Shown in pieces: positions 1 through 13,590 of a stretch of 64,000 bases of DNA. Source of the DNA: Excoecaria cochinchinensis. Lineage: Eukaryota; Streptophyta; Magnoliopsida; Malpighiales; Euphorbiaceae. The position numbers and the translations under genes were made by a program. Below the pieces are notes generated by a model. The model made no database searches. It worked only from the letters and a program-made list of their open reading frames with translations, and was not told where the DNA came from. The stretch is from NCBI GenBank assembly GCA_947683425.1, contig CANTUQ010000106.1, positions 4,922,001 to 4,986,000 on the forward strand, written 5' to 3'. Each line of letters begins with the position of its first letter. Positions within the stretch are counted from its first letter, which is position 1.

Positions 1-3000
1 GACATATGTCAGAGACAGATTGTATAACCACAAGAAGAGAAGCTGAAGGTTGGGCGACCCAAGAAAAATAACCTTCATTTACCCATTCAGTTCTTTCAAT
101 TAAATCCCTTCCGCAGTACGCTGTAACGGAATCGCACATTTCTAAAGACATCGTTTTTGATTTTTCTGGAGGCATCAGAGTAATTGCTTGCCTATATAAG
201 CTTCGGCAGGAGATATACAAGCGAAAAAAGAACACAAAGATCCAGTGGGCTGATGGTCCAAAGTTCAGCAAATTATGTTTGTTTCCACCATTCTCCTTGT
301 CAGAAGTTTTTCCAGTAATGAAAGAAAGGAACTTATTGCTACTATGTGGTTGTACTCCAGCCAAAATACTCATGTAGGGATGAACTACAGCTATCAAATC
401 CTTTACAGATCTACCAAGAAGGCTACTGTTCCCAACCATGACAGTCAAAGAATCTAGCACTAACGCATAAATTTCTGACAATCCTCTTCCCAAAAGCTCT
501 GTTTGCAGAATAAGAAAGTGCATCAAACTACTCTTTGTATTTGATTCTTTATGTTCCAGTCCATTGGTCAGTGAACAATTTCTTTTCATCCACTCCATCG
601 ACTCTAATAAATCATGGCTTAATTGCCGTACACATTCACTGGCCTGCCCTTCTGGCAAAGACTTGATACCATTACTAATAGCAAGTTTAAACTTATGTTC
701 ACATGACAGCATCCCCACAGATTTTGCATATGCTTCGACAGGTAAAGAATTTGTGAAGGAACCAAAAGTTTGTTCACAAAAATCATTATTTTCATGTGCT
801 ATTACACACCTGATCGCTTTACAAAGTGCAAATATGACACTCTCCACCTACAAAAATTCAAAAACATAACAACAGAACATGAAACCAACTGATGCAAAAA
901 AAATAATAATAAATAAAAAATAAAAAAAAATCAACTGCCAACTTTGGCACCACAAAAAAGGGATAAACAAAATTTAAAATGAGCATGACAAAATACCACA
1001 TTCTACGCCACATATCTTCCAATACAAAGGGGTGAAATGAATTGAATATGTAACCACTCAAAATACAGCAAATCTAGAAATCATAAATTACGTCATTTTT
1101 TTGATGCTGAGAACCTAAAATTATACACTGGAGTAGAAATAATTAGACAAGATTCAACTAACCTGCCGAAGTTCACTATAAAGCTTAACCAGCTGGCATC
1201 CAAATCCAAGAGCCTGTGAAGTTAACAAGCATTGACTTGGTGCATCCTTAAAGGAATGACCAAGGGCCAAGTAAGAAAGTACCATAAGCCATAAACTGGA
1301 CAAATCATTCTCAAGAATGTCATATTCAATATCCAGAAAGTACTGTATAGCAACAAGTTGCTGCTTTGCTAATAAAATTATAATTTCCTGAGTTTTGCCA
1401 TCTGTATCATGTGTTGGCAAAGATAGTAGATAGGAAGAAAATGAGAAAATAGTATTGTAAACATTCTTTAAGAAATTAAGGCAAGCTCCTTTGGAGATGT
1501 CCTCTGTTTTTATGTACAACTTTTCATGCACTAAGCTGGCTAACAAATGATTTATTGATTTGAGTGTGCAGTGAGCATCCAACAACAGAGTTCCCACTTC
1601 TAATTTGCTTTGGCAAAAACCGGTCATCTGAAAAAAAAGAGGCTCGACAATCTGTACAAAAAAGTCAAAAAGTGATTTTCTTTTTTCTGCAGTCAAATTA
1701 CTCGATCCACAGCTATTTTCTGGAACCATACTATTGCCTTGGTTTAAAACTTTAGAGCTATTGCAATATAAATGTTTTGACCCTTCAGTTTTCTCCGCCA
1801 ATGAAACTGTTCTTTGTTTTCTGACTCGATTAATCAGCAAGTGAAATAGTTCTCCTAAGCCACTTAATTCAAACTTCTTCGAGGACACAATCTTTTCTAT
1901 TTTATCAAAGAAATGTCTATGGTAGCTTCTAATCACGGTTTTTGAGTCCTTGAATTTTCCATCATTACATGGAGCATATCTTTCTGCACTGTGTAAGCTC
2001 AGATATCCGTCAAGGTGGACGGAATGAAATAGTCCCTGTGACAAAATCTCCTGAACTACAGTCAACAAATTTCCAGTCCAAGCATTACTTCCATCAGAAT
2101 GAAGATGCAAAACACCCAACAAGTACAATAGTGGCTCAACAAGTTCATCAACAAAATCATGAAATCCATTTTTCCTAGTTGGATGCACCCTCAAAAACTT
2201 GGCAAATGGCTCAAGCACCAAGCAAGAGAACCGCAGAGCAAAAGTACCTGCATTTCCACTCTCAAGCTTTTCATCATAAATTTTGCACACAAGATCAAGA
2301 ACTACAGAGACCATTGACATCCACGAGTTCAAATTTTCATTTGACAAGCCCCTATGAGATACGAATACTAGAGAAACACAATCCAGGACAACACTGTACA
2401 ATTTAAACCCTTCACCAGTAAAAGCCAAATCTTTAGAATTCAAAGATGTTTCTCTGAGCAAGGACAACGCATTCCTTGCAATACAGCAGAAAGCTCGCAA
2501 TAGGTTCCGTGAGAGACTCAACAAAACTTGCGACCTCAAAGATTCCTCCAAACAGAACTTGAAAACCATCCAGCATCTATAATCCAAGCATCCCTCAATC
2601 AATCCAGACTCATACCTGATTTTCTTATCTATAGAAATCAACAGTGACTGAACCCAATCGCAAAGAAAAACTACAAGTCGGGATACTTTCACTGTTTCAC
2701 GATCTTCTTCCTCTTCTTTTCCTCTAGAATTCACATAATTGAAAGCTAGTTCAACCTTCCTGCCATCGGTTTTATTCATTAATATGATTTTAATTTTCGG
2801 TACATAATTCGAAACCGAATAAACCTATTTCAAGATTTTAGAAATACAGTGCATGTGTAAGAGAAAGAGACTAACTTTTGAAGGTCAATTTCTTTGCTCT
2901 GCAGCGATAGAATCAGCTGGAGGTTCCTCCATGGAGGTCCTGCTTCAATAGGATGATCCAATTCCTTCTGTTTTGAGCTTTCACCTCCCTCGACCTCCAT

Positions 3001-3114
3001 CTGCTTTTCTTGTCCATCGCATCGGTGCTTCTTTGGAGTTTCTGCTTTCTCTCGGAAGTCGATTAGCTCCCTCCTCTTCTTCTTGTCCGTCGATTTAGCA
3101 GATGAATCGGCCAT
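1..3114 (-). CDS. URB2/NPA2-like nucleolar pre-ribosome protein, 5' part (partial)
   Basis: Three exons are visible on the minus strand: 3114-2876, 2759-1163 and 847 to the left window edge, joined by GT-AG introns that keep one frame (about 894 codons, no internal stop). The start is the ATG at 3114; an in-frame ATG four codons upstream (3126) is possible but less likely. The N-terminus is Lys/Glu-rich (KKKRRELIDFREK), suggesting nuclear or nucleolar localisation, followed by a long alpha-helical, Leu-rich region without a catalytic motif. The sequence resembles the plant Urb2/Npa2 family (Arabidopsis AT4G30150 as I recall), whose yeast member acts in early 60S pre-ribosome assembly. The family protein is much longer, so the C-terminal Urb2 domain should lie beyond position 1. 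Identity is from remembered resemblance; the exon structure is seen directly. Confidence 0.75.
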
Positions 3115-3126
3115 TATGAAGACCAC

Positions 3127-5342
3127 TGTTCCTTGCTTCGCAGAGAGTATTGGCCAATTTGAATTTCGCTGGCGGAAATTCGAGGAAAGGGTTTTGCAGG
3201 TTAGTGCTAGGGTTTTAGCCTTGTTACGAAAACGAAGGCAAAAGCATGCGTTTTTGAGCTTTTGCTGTTTATTTCCATTATTGTTCTAAGAAATCTAAAT
3301 TTGCACACTTTTTTTCTTTTTTCATTTATATCCATTTTCTAGCTTTTTCTTTTGGAAGCTAATTGATTAACGAATTAACTGTCAAGTTCAATACACTTTT
3401 CAAAATTTAAAGTCAATAATCAGCCCTCATAATTTATTAATCGTAAATACAGAGAGCCAACTAATAAAAAAATTAACATATATAATTACTTTATATTCCA
3501 CAAAATTAAATAAATCCATAAATTAAAATAAAATTATAAATATAAATTATTAATATAATAAATAATTACATACACTCTTTGTAAAATAATTTAATAATAA
3601 TTTATTTTCATCAATATTAATAAATTAATAATTTTTAATGATTAAAGTATAAAATATACTTATATTTATACATTGTAAAATGGCAATTTCAATTAAAATG
3701 TGAAATTATCCTTACGTTTCATATATATATATAATTTTTTAAAAATTAAAATTCACATGAACTAGTTACCTTCATAAATTAGTTTAGACTCAATTTTAAC
3801 CACAGTATAATGATTTCTTTTTTTTTATTATTCGGTCCTAAAAAAAACCTACTTCAATCTCTCAATTTCAATTATACATGTTTTATACTTACTAATTTCC
3901 TAAGCCTTTGCTTAAACGTAAATAACCTTATATTTGATATAACAATTAGCCGTATATCCACGCTTCACGCGGGCTTAAAAATTTTAATTTATTTCATACT
4001 TTATGTGAAATTTGTAATTAAGTAGAGTTGTTAGCTTGTTATGTTTATTTTCCCAAAAAAAAAATAAATTGTTATGTTTAAAAAAAGGATATATATATTT
4101 CTTTTTATAATACTATACAGTCATCCCTCCATTTCATAAATCTGTTTTTTGAGTAATCCCACTTAAATATTTAAATGACTCAGTAAAATATTTTAATTCC
4201 ATTAAAATATTTATTAAAGTTAAAATTTTTAATTTTAAATAACAAGTGTTTTGCTATTAAAACAATAATATTATCAAATTCAGTCTAATATCTGAAATTT
4301 ATTAGTTTAACTAATTTAAATTTACACTTAATGGGCCTACAAAAGAAATAAAATATTCCATTTCAAGTATTTAAATATGCTCAATTTCTAAAATTCGAAT
4401 CCGAATTCATTAGGGGTAACATATTTTATATACTTTTAAAAATGAAATACTGAAAAAGAAAGAAATTAATAAATGATGTCCCACTTCTGTCCACCTCACT
4501 CTTCTCTTTAAAAAAAAATGAAACACAGCAAAGAAAATGGCAAAACTCCATTTGAAGAAAGAAGGGGAAGTCACCTAACAAATTCAAAGGAGACATTGTA
4601 AAGTTTGTTTGGAGCTTCAATTTTGTAAAGACCTTTTTTCTATTTTTCTATTATAGCTTTGTTCTTAGAATCTTAGCTCATTAAAAATAAAAAACCTTGA
4701 TTAATTGTAATCCTACTGATTTCTCACTTGCACAAATTATATTCTTTTACTTAGATAATTAGTTTCACACTTTTATTATTAACATGCAATCCAATAATCA
4801 GCTTTTGATGCCGGAAAAAATTAAATATCGCTTAAAAGTTGGCCTAAAAAAAAATATATCCTTTAATTTATTTATTTGTAAAATTATACATGATATTACA
4901 AGTTGCGACGAACGATCGAAAGTTATTTTCCTGCTACGAATATATATAGTGAAAAGTCATATATATATTAAATTAAATGTGATATAATTATTAAATGGTC
5001 ATTTGATTACTTATATTAAAAATAATGTATTTGAAAGTATTAACAACCAATAAATTGTTTAGTACTTTCAAAATTTGAAAAATTGCACATGACAATTTTA
5101 ATATTATTACTTGTATTTTTATAATATATTGTTATCATATTATAATGTTATTTTTTTATTGAATGAATTTTTTACTAGTCAATTTTTATTTTTTAACTCC
5201 TACGACATCTACAAACAACCATGACTAACGGTTTATTATCAACTGTAATTTTACAGCAAAAATAATTTCTATAAGCTTGTGGTCCACCGCAGTTCACCAC
5301 CAATAATTGTAAACGTCACAAATAAATTTGTGGTCTAACGTA
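3127..5342. other. Gene-free AT-rich intergenic region
   Basis: The first 200 bases are probably the promoter and 5' leader of the minus-strand URB2-like gene. The rest is AT-rich with poly-A/T runs and only short, compositionally biased open frames. I see no gene or RNA here. Confidence 0.6.
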
Positions 5343-6177
5343 GGCGCTGTTTAGTTAAGAAAACGTTTTTTATTTTTTTTTTTCAGTTTTTATTTTCTTT
5401 TCTTATTTTTCTGTTTTTCCATTTTTCAAAATAAAAAATTAAAAAATGAAAATTATATTTGCTTCTCTCCTTTTATCTGTATTTTTATTTTTCATTTTCT
5501 TTACAATTTTTTTTAATATTATGTGTATTCTATCAATATAATTACAATAATTGTTATTTATATTAATAATATTTTAGGTATTGATAAATAAATATTTAAA
5601 TTAATCAATACTTAAAATACTAATAGGTATATATGAAAATTTTAGACAAACTATAAGTGAACTTAAATAATAAAATTCAATTAATCAAATAAATTTTTAA
5701 AATTTTTTACAAAATGAAAACTATAATTATAGTTTTCTTCTAATAATCATAATAAAATAAAACGAAATAAATTTCTAAACTAAAACAAACTAAACACTGT
5801 CACTTTCTAAATTGTAAATAAATTCTAAATTTCTAAACTAAAAGAAACTAAATACTGTTACAAAAAAAAATCTTATCTCGTAGTTTGTTGTTGCAGTAAA
5901 AGATGAACTGTTCTATTAAGTTTGTATTAGATTTGTTTTTTATAAATTAAAAAGAAAGTATTGTAGTTGAATTTGAATTCTTTTTTAATAAAGGAAAATT
6001 AAGAAAACATATTTTTTGTGTTTTCTATACAGTAGTTTAATTTTGAAAAATTCAAAAAATAGTTTTCTAATTTTCTAAATTAGAAAATATTACAACTAAA
6101 CAGCATTTTCCATTTTCTAATTTTCTTGGAGTAATTTTCTGAAAAATTGGCTTTATTTTTTAGAACTAAACAGCCCC
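5343..6177. mobile_element. PIF/Harbinger-like MITE candidate
   Basis: The left end GGCGCTGTTTAGTT and the inverted right end (AACTAAACAGCCCC at 6164-6177) form a terminal inverted repeat with one mismatch. The 835-bp interior is AT-rich, rich in AGAAAAT-type subterminal repeats, and has no transposase frame, so the element would be non-autonomous. Flanking trinucleotides are GTA (left) and TTA (right). That is one mismatch from the TTA/TAA target duplication usual for PIF/Harbinger, so the superfamily call is inference. Confidence 0.5.
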
Positions 6178-9100
6178 TTAACGGTTCATTATATTTACTA
6201 GTTACTATAACTTAATACAATATTCTTATCAAGGTTTACCACAAAAGTTAAAGGGTTCACTCTAGAGAATTTTGTTCTTTATAAAACAACTTTCGAAATC
6301 CACCACTGATGGTTTTTCTTCTTAATTTGTAACGCAAAGTTCTCTTTCCATCTAATATGTCAAGCTATTCTAACAATTCCCACATGGTTCGAAATATTAA
6401 ATTTCCAATTGTTTCATGTATAAGAAAAAGTATCTTTGGATTTGAACTTCTTTTCAGATAGTTCTTTCGTGTGCTTGTTGTCCTATGGGAATGATATATT
6501 TATTGCTGCTAAAAGCATATCACATATTGACATATTGAAAAAATAGTTAGGCGATGAGTTTGAAATGAAAGATTAGATGCTGCGTATAAAATATTAAGGA
6601 TGGAAATATACGAGATAAAAGTGTTGGAAAACTTATATTGTTTCAATAGTCCAACATTGAGAAGGTGCTCGGGAGGTTCATTTTGAAAAGTCCTAAACTT
6701 GTGTTTGTCTTATTTTTTTTTGTTCATTTTAAGTTGTTTACAAATATGTAACTAAAGACGGTTGAGAAAATGAAAGTAGATGCCTAGTGTTCCATATTTG
6801 AGCGTTGTGGGTAGTATTATGTATATTGTGGTTTGCACTTGTCTTGACATTTTACATGCTGTTAATGTGGTGAGCAAAATACATAGTGTGTCCCGGAAAT
6901 TAAAGAGCATTAGTTAGTAGTTAAATGGATTTTAAGGTATTTGAAAAGTGCTACAGATGTCAGTTTAACTTTTGACAAAATTAAGATAAATGATTAGTAG
7001 TTGGCTATAGTGATTTAAATTATGCTTAGATTTTCTTTAATATGTTATATTTTTACTCTTTTTCTAACACCTAATACTCAGTCCCAAAAGGAGCCGGATA
7101 CTGAATGTTGCACGACTCAATATTTTTATAACTACATACGAAATTCAAATTTTATTTTAATTTTTAATTCATATAAATTCATACTGCTCATTTTTACCGA
7201 AAAACGGATAGAGTTTCATTTATGCAGTGCCCTATCCTCTTGGTAAACAATAGAAAATATACTTCTATAAAATCAATCATATCCTCATCTCCATTTTCTT
7301 CGTAGAAAAAAAAATTAGATATTTTCAATTGTCTCACTCTTTTGGGTGATTTTTCATTAGTGAGAAAAATATAAATTTTTTTGCACTAAGATCGCAACAA
7401 ATTATTGCGATTTTAGAGAAAAATTATTTTTGGAACTCGTGAATCCCACATTTAAAAACCGCGACATATTGTTACAGTCTCTCTCACTCCAAAATCGTAA
7501 ATGTTTTTCAAAATATTCCTATTTTCCAAATTATTTAAAAAAATTGTGTTAAATTCTGTTTTATTTTTCTCTATTTGTTTCTAATTGCGTGAAAAATTGG
7601 TTGCTTGACCGTTTGAGTTTCAATGTCTTAATAATCGAGTCATTTTGGAATTTTTGTAGCAACAAAAACAGAATCTTTTAAAAAGAAAAAAAGAAAATTA
7701 GAACTCAATTCGAGTTTGAACTTTTAAATAATTAGACAAAATTGTGGGGAAATTTTTGTGGTTGTATTTTTCTAAAGAAAAGAAAACATAAATAAAAATA
7801 AAATGTTTGCAGTATAAGTTGGTAGAGAGTACAGCCCACTGTGTAAATCAAGAACAGCAAAATATTGGATCTGCCGTGAGATTGTACACGTGAGCAAAAC
7901 GACATGTTTGGCTGCGATGATCCCTTTTTCTCTTCTCAATTATTTTAATGCTGCAAGTCCCTAGGCACTCTCCCACCCGCCAAAATCTGACGTAATCATT
8001 TTTTTTACTAAAACTATGCACTTCCTTAAATTTTTAATATTTATTAAATTTAAATAAAATAATAGTATATTTTTAATAAATATTTTTTAATTTTTTATTT
8101 AAATTAAAATTTGTTCAATATGACTAAATAAATTGTACATGCTCGTGCGTTTTTCCAACATAAAAAAAATAAATTATATTTATTTTTATATATATCAACA
8201 TCCTACTTTACAGGTGTGATATCTCATTACATAGCACTTAATTAATATTTCCATACAACTTTTCTCAATATAGAATTCATAATGGATACAAGAAAATGGG
8301 ATCATATTTTAAATTATTTAAGCAACATGAATTTGTTAAGTCAATAATTATAATTCTAACACATGAATTTACCCAAAGGAGAAAGGACAAAATTTGAACT
8401 TCAGATTTGTTCCAAAATTTAACTATGTGCATGGTACCACTTAATTGCACTTAGTATATATTTTTGTCTTGTCATGATTAATTACCCGTCTGTTACTAAT
8501 TAGCAATATTATCTCTAAATATTAATTTATGTGACAAAAAAAAAAAAATCTTTCAACATCAATTTTATTATATTTATGGTATTTTCTTTAATTTTCTCTA
8601 GATTCCAATAAGTCAATTTTAGCATATTGATGGTAAATTTAGACAAAGAAACATGACCGAAATGAAATAATATAAAAATAAAATAATTTTTATAATCTTC
8701 CCAAAAGAAACATTACCAAAATAAAATAATACAAAAATCAAAGACTTTTTATAATATTCTCTTATATTCTCACTGAATATTGGAAAAGTCGTTATTAAAT
8801 TTTTGTCGTCTTTTATTTTTGAGCATCCTTTTAAAAAATTGTGAAAGTACTTATTAATTATTTGCATAGTTACTTATACAATAAACTTCTCACAATATTA
8901 ATTTTTATTATTTACAAAATTTGAATTTGAAAGATTACTTAATAAAACTAAGTATCAAATCATTTGAACAGTAAATATTAGTTTATATTTTTCATTTTTT
9001 CATGATATTATTTGTGGTATATATGGACTAAATGATTAATTATTTCACAGTTTGTTTCTTAATATCAATCAATTAATATTGATTTTTTAAAATTAAAGCT

Positions 9101-10150
9101 AAAATTCAATTAATTAACAAACGGTTAATCGCTGTATGCGGTCGGTTAACCATTGAAAAATTAAATATATACAACTATCTTATATTTTATTAAAAAAATG
9201 CATCAATAAAATTAAAATATAAATTTTAAAAGTTTTAAACATAAAATATAAATATAAATAAAAAATATTAAAATTTAATTTTAACATAGTAAAAAAAAAT
9301 TACATTAATGCTCTATAAAATAACAAAAATGATCATTCAATACCCATTATCACTCATTTTAATATTGACAAGCGAATGATTTTCACTAATTGATGTATAA
9401 AAGAGTAAAATAATAATAATTAAAATGTGAAAATTATTTTTATGGATCATATATCTATAAAAAATTATATATAAAAATGGGTTAACAGTTAATTAACATG
9501 TTAAAGTCCAATTTTAAGTCCATTAATAATAATTTTTAAAAATTAAAATATGTATTAATATTCAATTAGATTGATTAATTACATAAATAAATTTGCACTC
9601 AATTTCAACTACCGATTCTAATAGTTTTTCGATTTTTTTCAATCCTTGATATTATGATTGTATTTTAAATATGTCTTCTCATATTTTTCTGTCAATTAAT
9701 AAGAATATTTATAAGCAATAATCTAGTCAATTTTACAATTATTTTTTAACAAATTAAGATTCCTGAATTATTTTCTTAATTTTGTCCAAAAATATCCATT
9801 TTCCAAAAAAAAAAAAAAAAAGGGATTAAAATGAATAAAGAATTTGGTAGATATTTTAACCCATTTATTTAAGGATCACGAGTTACGGAGTTAGAACGCC
9901 CATTACAATTATTAGTCATCCTAAAAAAGAAAAAAAAATTAGATTTTCCCACGTGGAGGCCCGCAAGGATCACAGGAACCGTCAGCTACAACAAACCCCA
10001 GCTGCCGGTGGCCACTCTATGCCAATCCGACTCCATGAATTAGCTTTCTCAAGCTATTTGGTTTGGGTCCACTCTCTCTGTTTGTATAATCATTTTTTTA
10101 TAATCTTTCTTACTTAACAATGAATTGACACTCTCCTCTTACTCTGCTTC
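6178..10150. other. Gene-free AT-rich intergenic region
   Basis: No coding region, tRNA or rRNA is recognised. Around 9112-9165 there is a short stretch with GGTTAATCG and CGGTTAACC motifs like those of the hAT-type MITE at 55487-56169, probably a remnant. A poly-A run lies near 9808-9824. The last few hundred bases are the promoter side of the invertase gene. Confidence 0.55.
9950..9955 (+). promoter_or_regulatory. G-box (CACGTG) upstream of the invertase gene
   Basis: A perfect CACGTG palindrome inside CCCACGTGG lies about 630 bases before the invertase start codon. The G-box is a plant bZIP/bHLH binding site. The motif is visible; its use is inference. Confidence 0.4.
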
Positions 10151-10156
10151 AGCTCC

Positions 10157-10176
10157 TCTCTCTCTCTCTCTCTCTG
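10157..10176 (+). repeat. (CT)n microsatellite in probable 5' UTR of the invertase gene
   Basis: A run of about ten CT dinucleotides precedes the coding start by about 410 bases. CT tracts are common in plant 5' UTRs and core promoters. A candidate 3' splice site (AATTGCAG) at 10544-10551 suggests an intron in the 5' UTR between this tract and the ATG at 10586; no transcript was available to confirm it. Confidence 0.45.
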
Positions 10177-10585
10177 TCCCTTTCTTGACAATTTTGGATC
10201 TTTTTCATTTTCAAAGCCTTTTAGGGGACAGTCTCTTTCCTCAGTTATCTCTCATCTTTAATTTGGTACGATGCTGAGCTTTCATTGAAAGAATCCTTGG
10301 GTTATCTATGCATGTTTCTTTGTATTCAATGATTTTTCCTGTTTTATCTAGCTGTTTGGATCTTTGAATTTCTTTTTTTCTTTCTTTCTTGTTTTGGTTT
10401 TGTTCAGTCGCATGTGAATTTGTAAATTCTTTTTGTTCTTTCAATGTTTTATGATCCAGCGATGGATTTTCGATAAAAGTGTGGTGTAAAAATCTGATCC
10501 TCTGAACCTCACTTTTGCTTGTTAATATGAATCTTGATACTCCAATTGCAGGTTTTAACTCTCAAAGTTTTGAGAAAAGGTAGAA

Positions 10586-11013
10586 ATGGATGTGACTCGA
10601 AATGATTGTAGTGTGGCGCCTGAAGTAGAGGAATTAGATTTCTCAAAGCTATTAGATAAACCAAGGCCATTGAATATGGACAGGCAAAGATCGTACGATG
10701 AGAGGTCTTTGAGTGAATTAGCAACTGGGGTGTCTCTGTCTCCTCCTCGCCTCTCAGCCAGAGGAGATACCACTTCCAGATTCATGGACCACCAGGAACC
10801 TGTATATTCTCCGGGTAAAAGGTCAGGCTTCAATACTCCAAGGTCTTACACTGATCAGTTTGAGACCCACCCAATTGTTGCAGAAGCTTGGGATGCCTTG
10901 AGACGATCTTTGGTTTATTTTCGTGGCCAACCTGTTGGAACTATTGCAGCATTGGATAATTCTGAGGAAAAAGTTAACTATGATCAGGTAAAAATCATGA
11001 TTTTTTTTTCCTT

Positions 11014-11045
<32 letters not shown>

Positions 11046-13590
11046 TTTAACTATACACTTCCATATGTTTGAAGTTATGCTTACCAGACAAATATTTACT
11101 GTTCTTCTGTCTTCTGGTTGTTTGTCTATGTTTGTATTGTAATGTGCTTGTTATTATTTTCAGGTTACATCTTATTAGCTTCATTTCTCTTCTTCAAATG
11201 TTTTGCTGAGATTGTAATACGAGGATGATTTTTGGTGGTATTTTGGAGTTCTAATGGCTCTGATGTTGAAATATTCATTTAGTTACTTTGTTTGCTAGGT
11301 GTTTGTAAGAGACTTTGTTCCAAGTGCATTGGCTTTTCTGATGAATGGAGAACCTGAAATTGTCAAGAATTTCATTTTGAAGACCCTTCGTCTTCAGTCG
11401 TGGGAGAAAAAAATTGACAGATTTCAGCTTGGAGAAGGAGTAATGCCTGCCAGTTTTAAAGTACTCCACGATCCAGTTAGGAATAGTGAGACGCTGATGG
11501 CAGATTTTGGTGAGAGTGCAATAGGAAGAGTGGCTCCTGTTGACTCTGGATTTTGGTGGATTATATTGCTTCGGGCATACACCAAGTCTACTGGAGATAC
11601 ATCGTTAGCTGAAATGCCAGAATGTCAAAAGGGTATGCGCCTAATTTTGAGTTTATGCCTCTCAGAGGGATTTGATACATTTCCAACTCTTCTTTGTGCG
11701 GATGGATGCTGCATGATCGATCGTAGAATGGTGAGTATCCTGATGTTAAAGATAATCTTACATTAAAGGACAGAAGCAGACTGCAGGCTTGTATGTGCTG
11801 TTTGTATATTTGTCAATGATTTCACTTTAGCACCTGACACCATCATAAATGTTTAAATTGCTTTTGAGAATTTATTACTAGTTGATAGTTTGTGGACAAG
11901 GAAAACGGCATAAGATTAATAAATTTTGTTGCTAGTGTAGGACTATTAGTGTGACGTTTCTATCAGCCAAATCTGCTTTAGCAAGCAGGTCTTCACTCTT
12001 GGGTTTAATGCTGTTCAGTTATTTTCAGTTTGATCTTTATTACATTAATCAAAGATACTGCTAATAATGCTACTAGTAAACCTGAGAATAAGGATAAATC
12101 CACTGAACCAAGTTGTGAGATGAGATGCATCCAGTTTAACGCTTGGCAATCTTTCAGTCATGATTACCAATCATATGTAGAGTTGATCTTTTTTTTTTCC
12201 TTCGCTAATTTTATTATTTATATATCTCTTGTTGGTTAATTTTCTTATCAGGGAGTGTATGGGTATCCTATTGAAATTCAATCACTTTTCTTCATGGCCT
12301 TAAGATGTGCTTCACTTTTACTAAAGCAAGATGAAGAAGGGAAAGAGTTTGTCGAGCGAATTGCAAAACGTCTTCATGCCTTGAGCTTTCACATGAGGAG
12401 CTATTTTTGGATCGACATGAAGCAGCTTAATGATATATATCGCTATAAAACAGAGGAATACTCTCACACTGCAGTTAACAAATTTAATGTAATACCTGAT
12501 TCTCTTCCGGAATGGATTTTTGATTTTATGCCAACTCATGGTGGTTACTTTATCGGCAATGTCAGTCCTGCAAAAATGGACTTCCGTTGGTTTTGCTTGG
12601 GGAATTGTGTTGCTATTTTGTCATCGTTGGCTACCCCTGAGCAATCCATGGCAATTATGGATCTTATAGAATCGCGGTGGGAAGAGTTAGTTGGAGAAAT
12701 GCCACTCAAGGTGTGCTATCCTGCCTTGGAAAGTCATGAGTGGCGGATTATAACGGGATGCGATCCCAAAAACACGAGATGGAGTTATCACAATGGAGGA
12801 TCCTGGCCAGGTATGCTGCTGGATTTCATTTTTTGTTCGTCATGATATTTTTTAAAAAACGAGGGAGCAAAAATGTTTCTGTGGGGTTGCAGATATCACC
12901 TACAGAATTTGTGTGAGGCAGACTTGGTACCTTGGTGTGCTTAATTACCATAATTTGTCTGTAGACCTACAGGATATACTTGCAGTTTCATAAGAAATAC
13001 ACAATCTGTTTGTAGTCTAGTTATTTTAGGAAAAAAAAAACATAATTTTTATTATTTTCGGTGTGAGTTCTGAGGAGTTCTTACATGGAGCTGAAAGAGC
13101 AGTAATTATCTTTGAAATGCTTTTCTGATTATTCCATCTCAATTACCTGCCTATAGACTTGAATATTTGGAGTTGTGAGTAGTCAAATCTATGAACTGAT
13201 CACTGTAATTGTCATGTTTCACCTCCATCAGTTTGATTCGTCTTCCCTGCGTAGATACTGTGGGAATATATTGATACTGTTTCAATTGGTGCAGTGCTAT
13301 TATGGCTTCTCACTGCTGCATGTATCAAGACTGGGCGCCCGCAAATTGCAAGACGCGCCATTGAGCTTGCTGAAACCAGATTGCTGAAAGACAACTGGCC
13401 TGAATATTATGATGGTAAGCTGGGACGATACATAGGGAAGCAAGCTCGGAAATTTCAAACCTGGTCCATTGCAGGTTACTTGGTGGCAAAAATGATGCTT
13501 GAAGATCCCTCCCATCTGGGTATGGTGGCACTTGAAGAGGACAAACAGATGAAGCCTCTAATGAAAAGATCAAATTCATGGACTTTTTGA
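10586..13590 (+). CDS. Cytosolic neutral/alkaline invertase (GH100)
   Basis: Exons 10586-10987, 11299-11730, 12252-12810 and 13295-13590 join in frame at GT-AG introns to 562 residues, the usual size of plant neutral/alkaline invertases (about 550-570). The enzyme hydrolyses sucrose to glucose and fructose at near-neutral pH. There is no transit peptide: the N-terminus is the acidic/Ser-rich extension of the cytosolic clade (EELDFSKLLDKPRPLNMDR, then a Ser-rich SPPRLSARG stretch), so a cytosolic or nuclear-cytosolic enzyme is expected. GH100 landmarks seen are GEGVMPASFKV, APVDSGFWWI (Asp about 216, the likely catalytic acid by analogy with cyanobacterial InvA), GGYFIGNVSPA and NGGSWP. The C-terminus ends in the KRSNSWTF type common in this clade. 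Intron 1 holds a (TA)n microsatellite. Gene order suggests orthology to Arabidopsis A/N-InvB (AT4G34860). Confidence 0.95.
11022..11045 (+). repeat. (TA)n microsatellite in invertase intron 1
   Basis: About twelve TA units lie 35 bases after the intron 1 donor. This is a simple length-variable repeat. Confidence 0.8.

Noticed and set aside
8619..8867. Minus-strand frame of 82 codons
   Set aside because: Phe/Ile/Lys-rich by AT composition, with no domain, introns or neighbours to support it.
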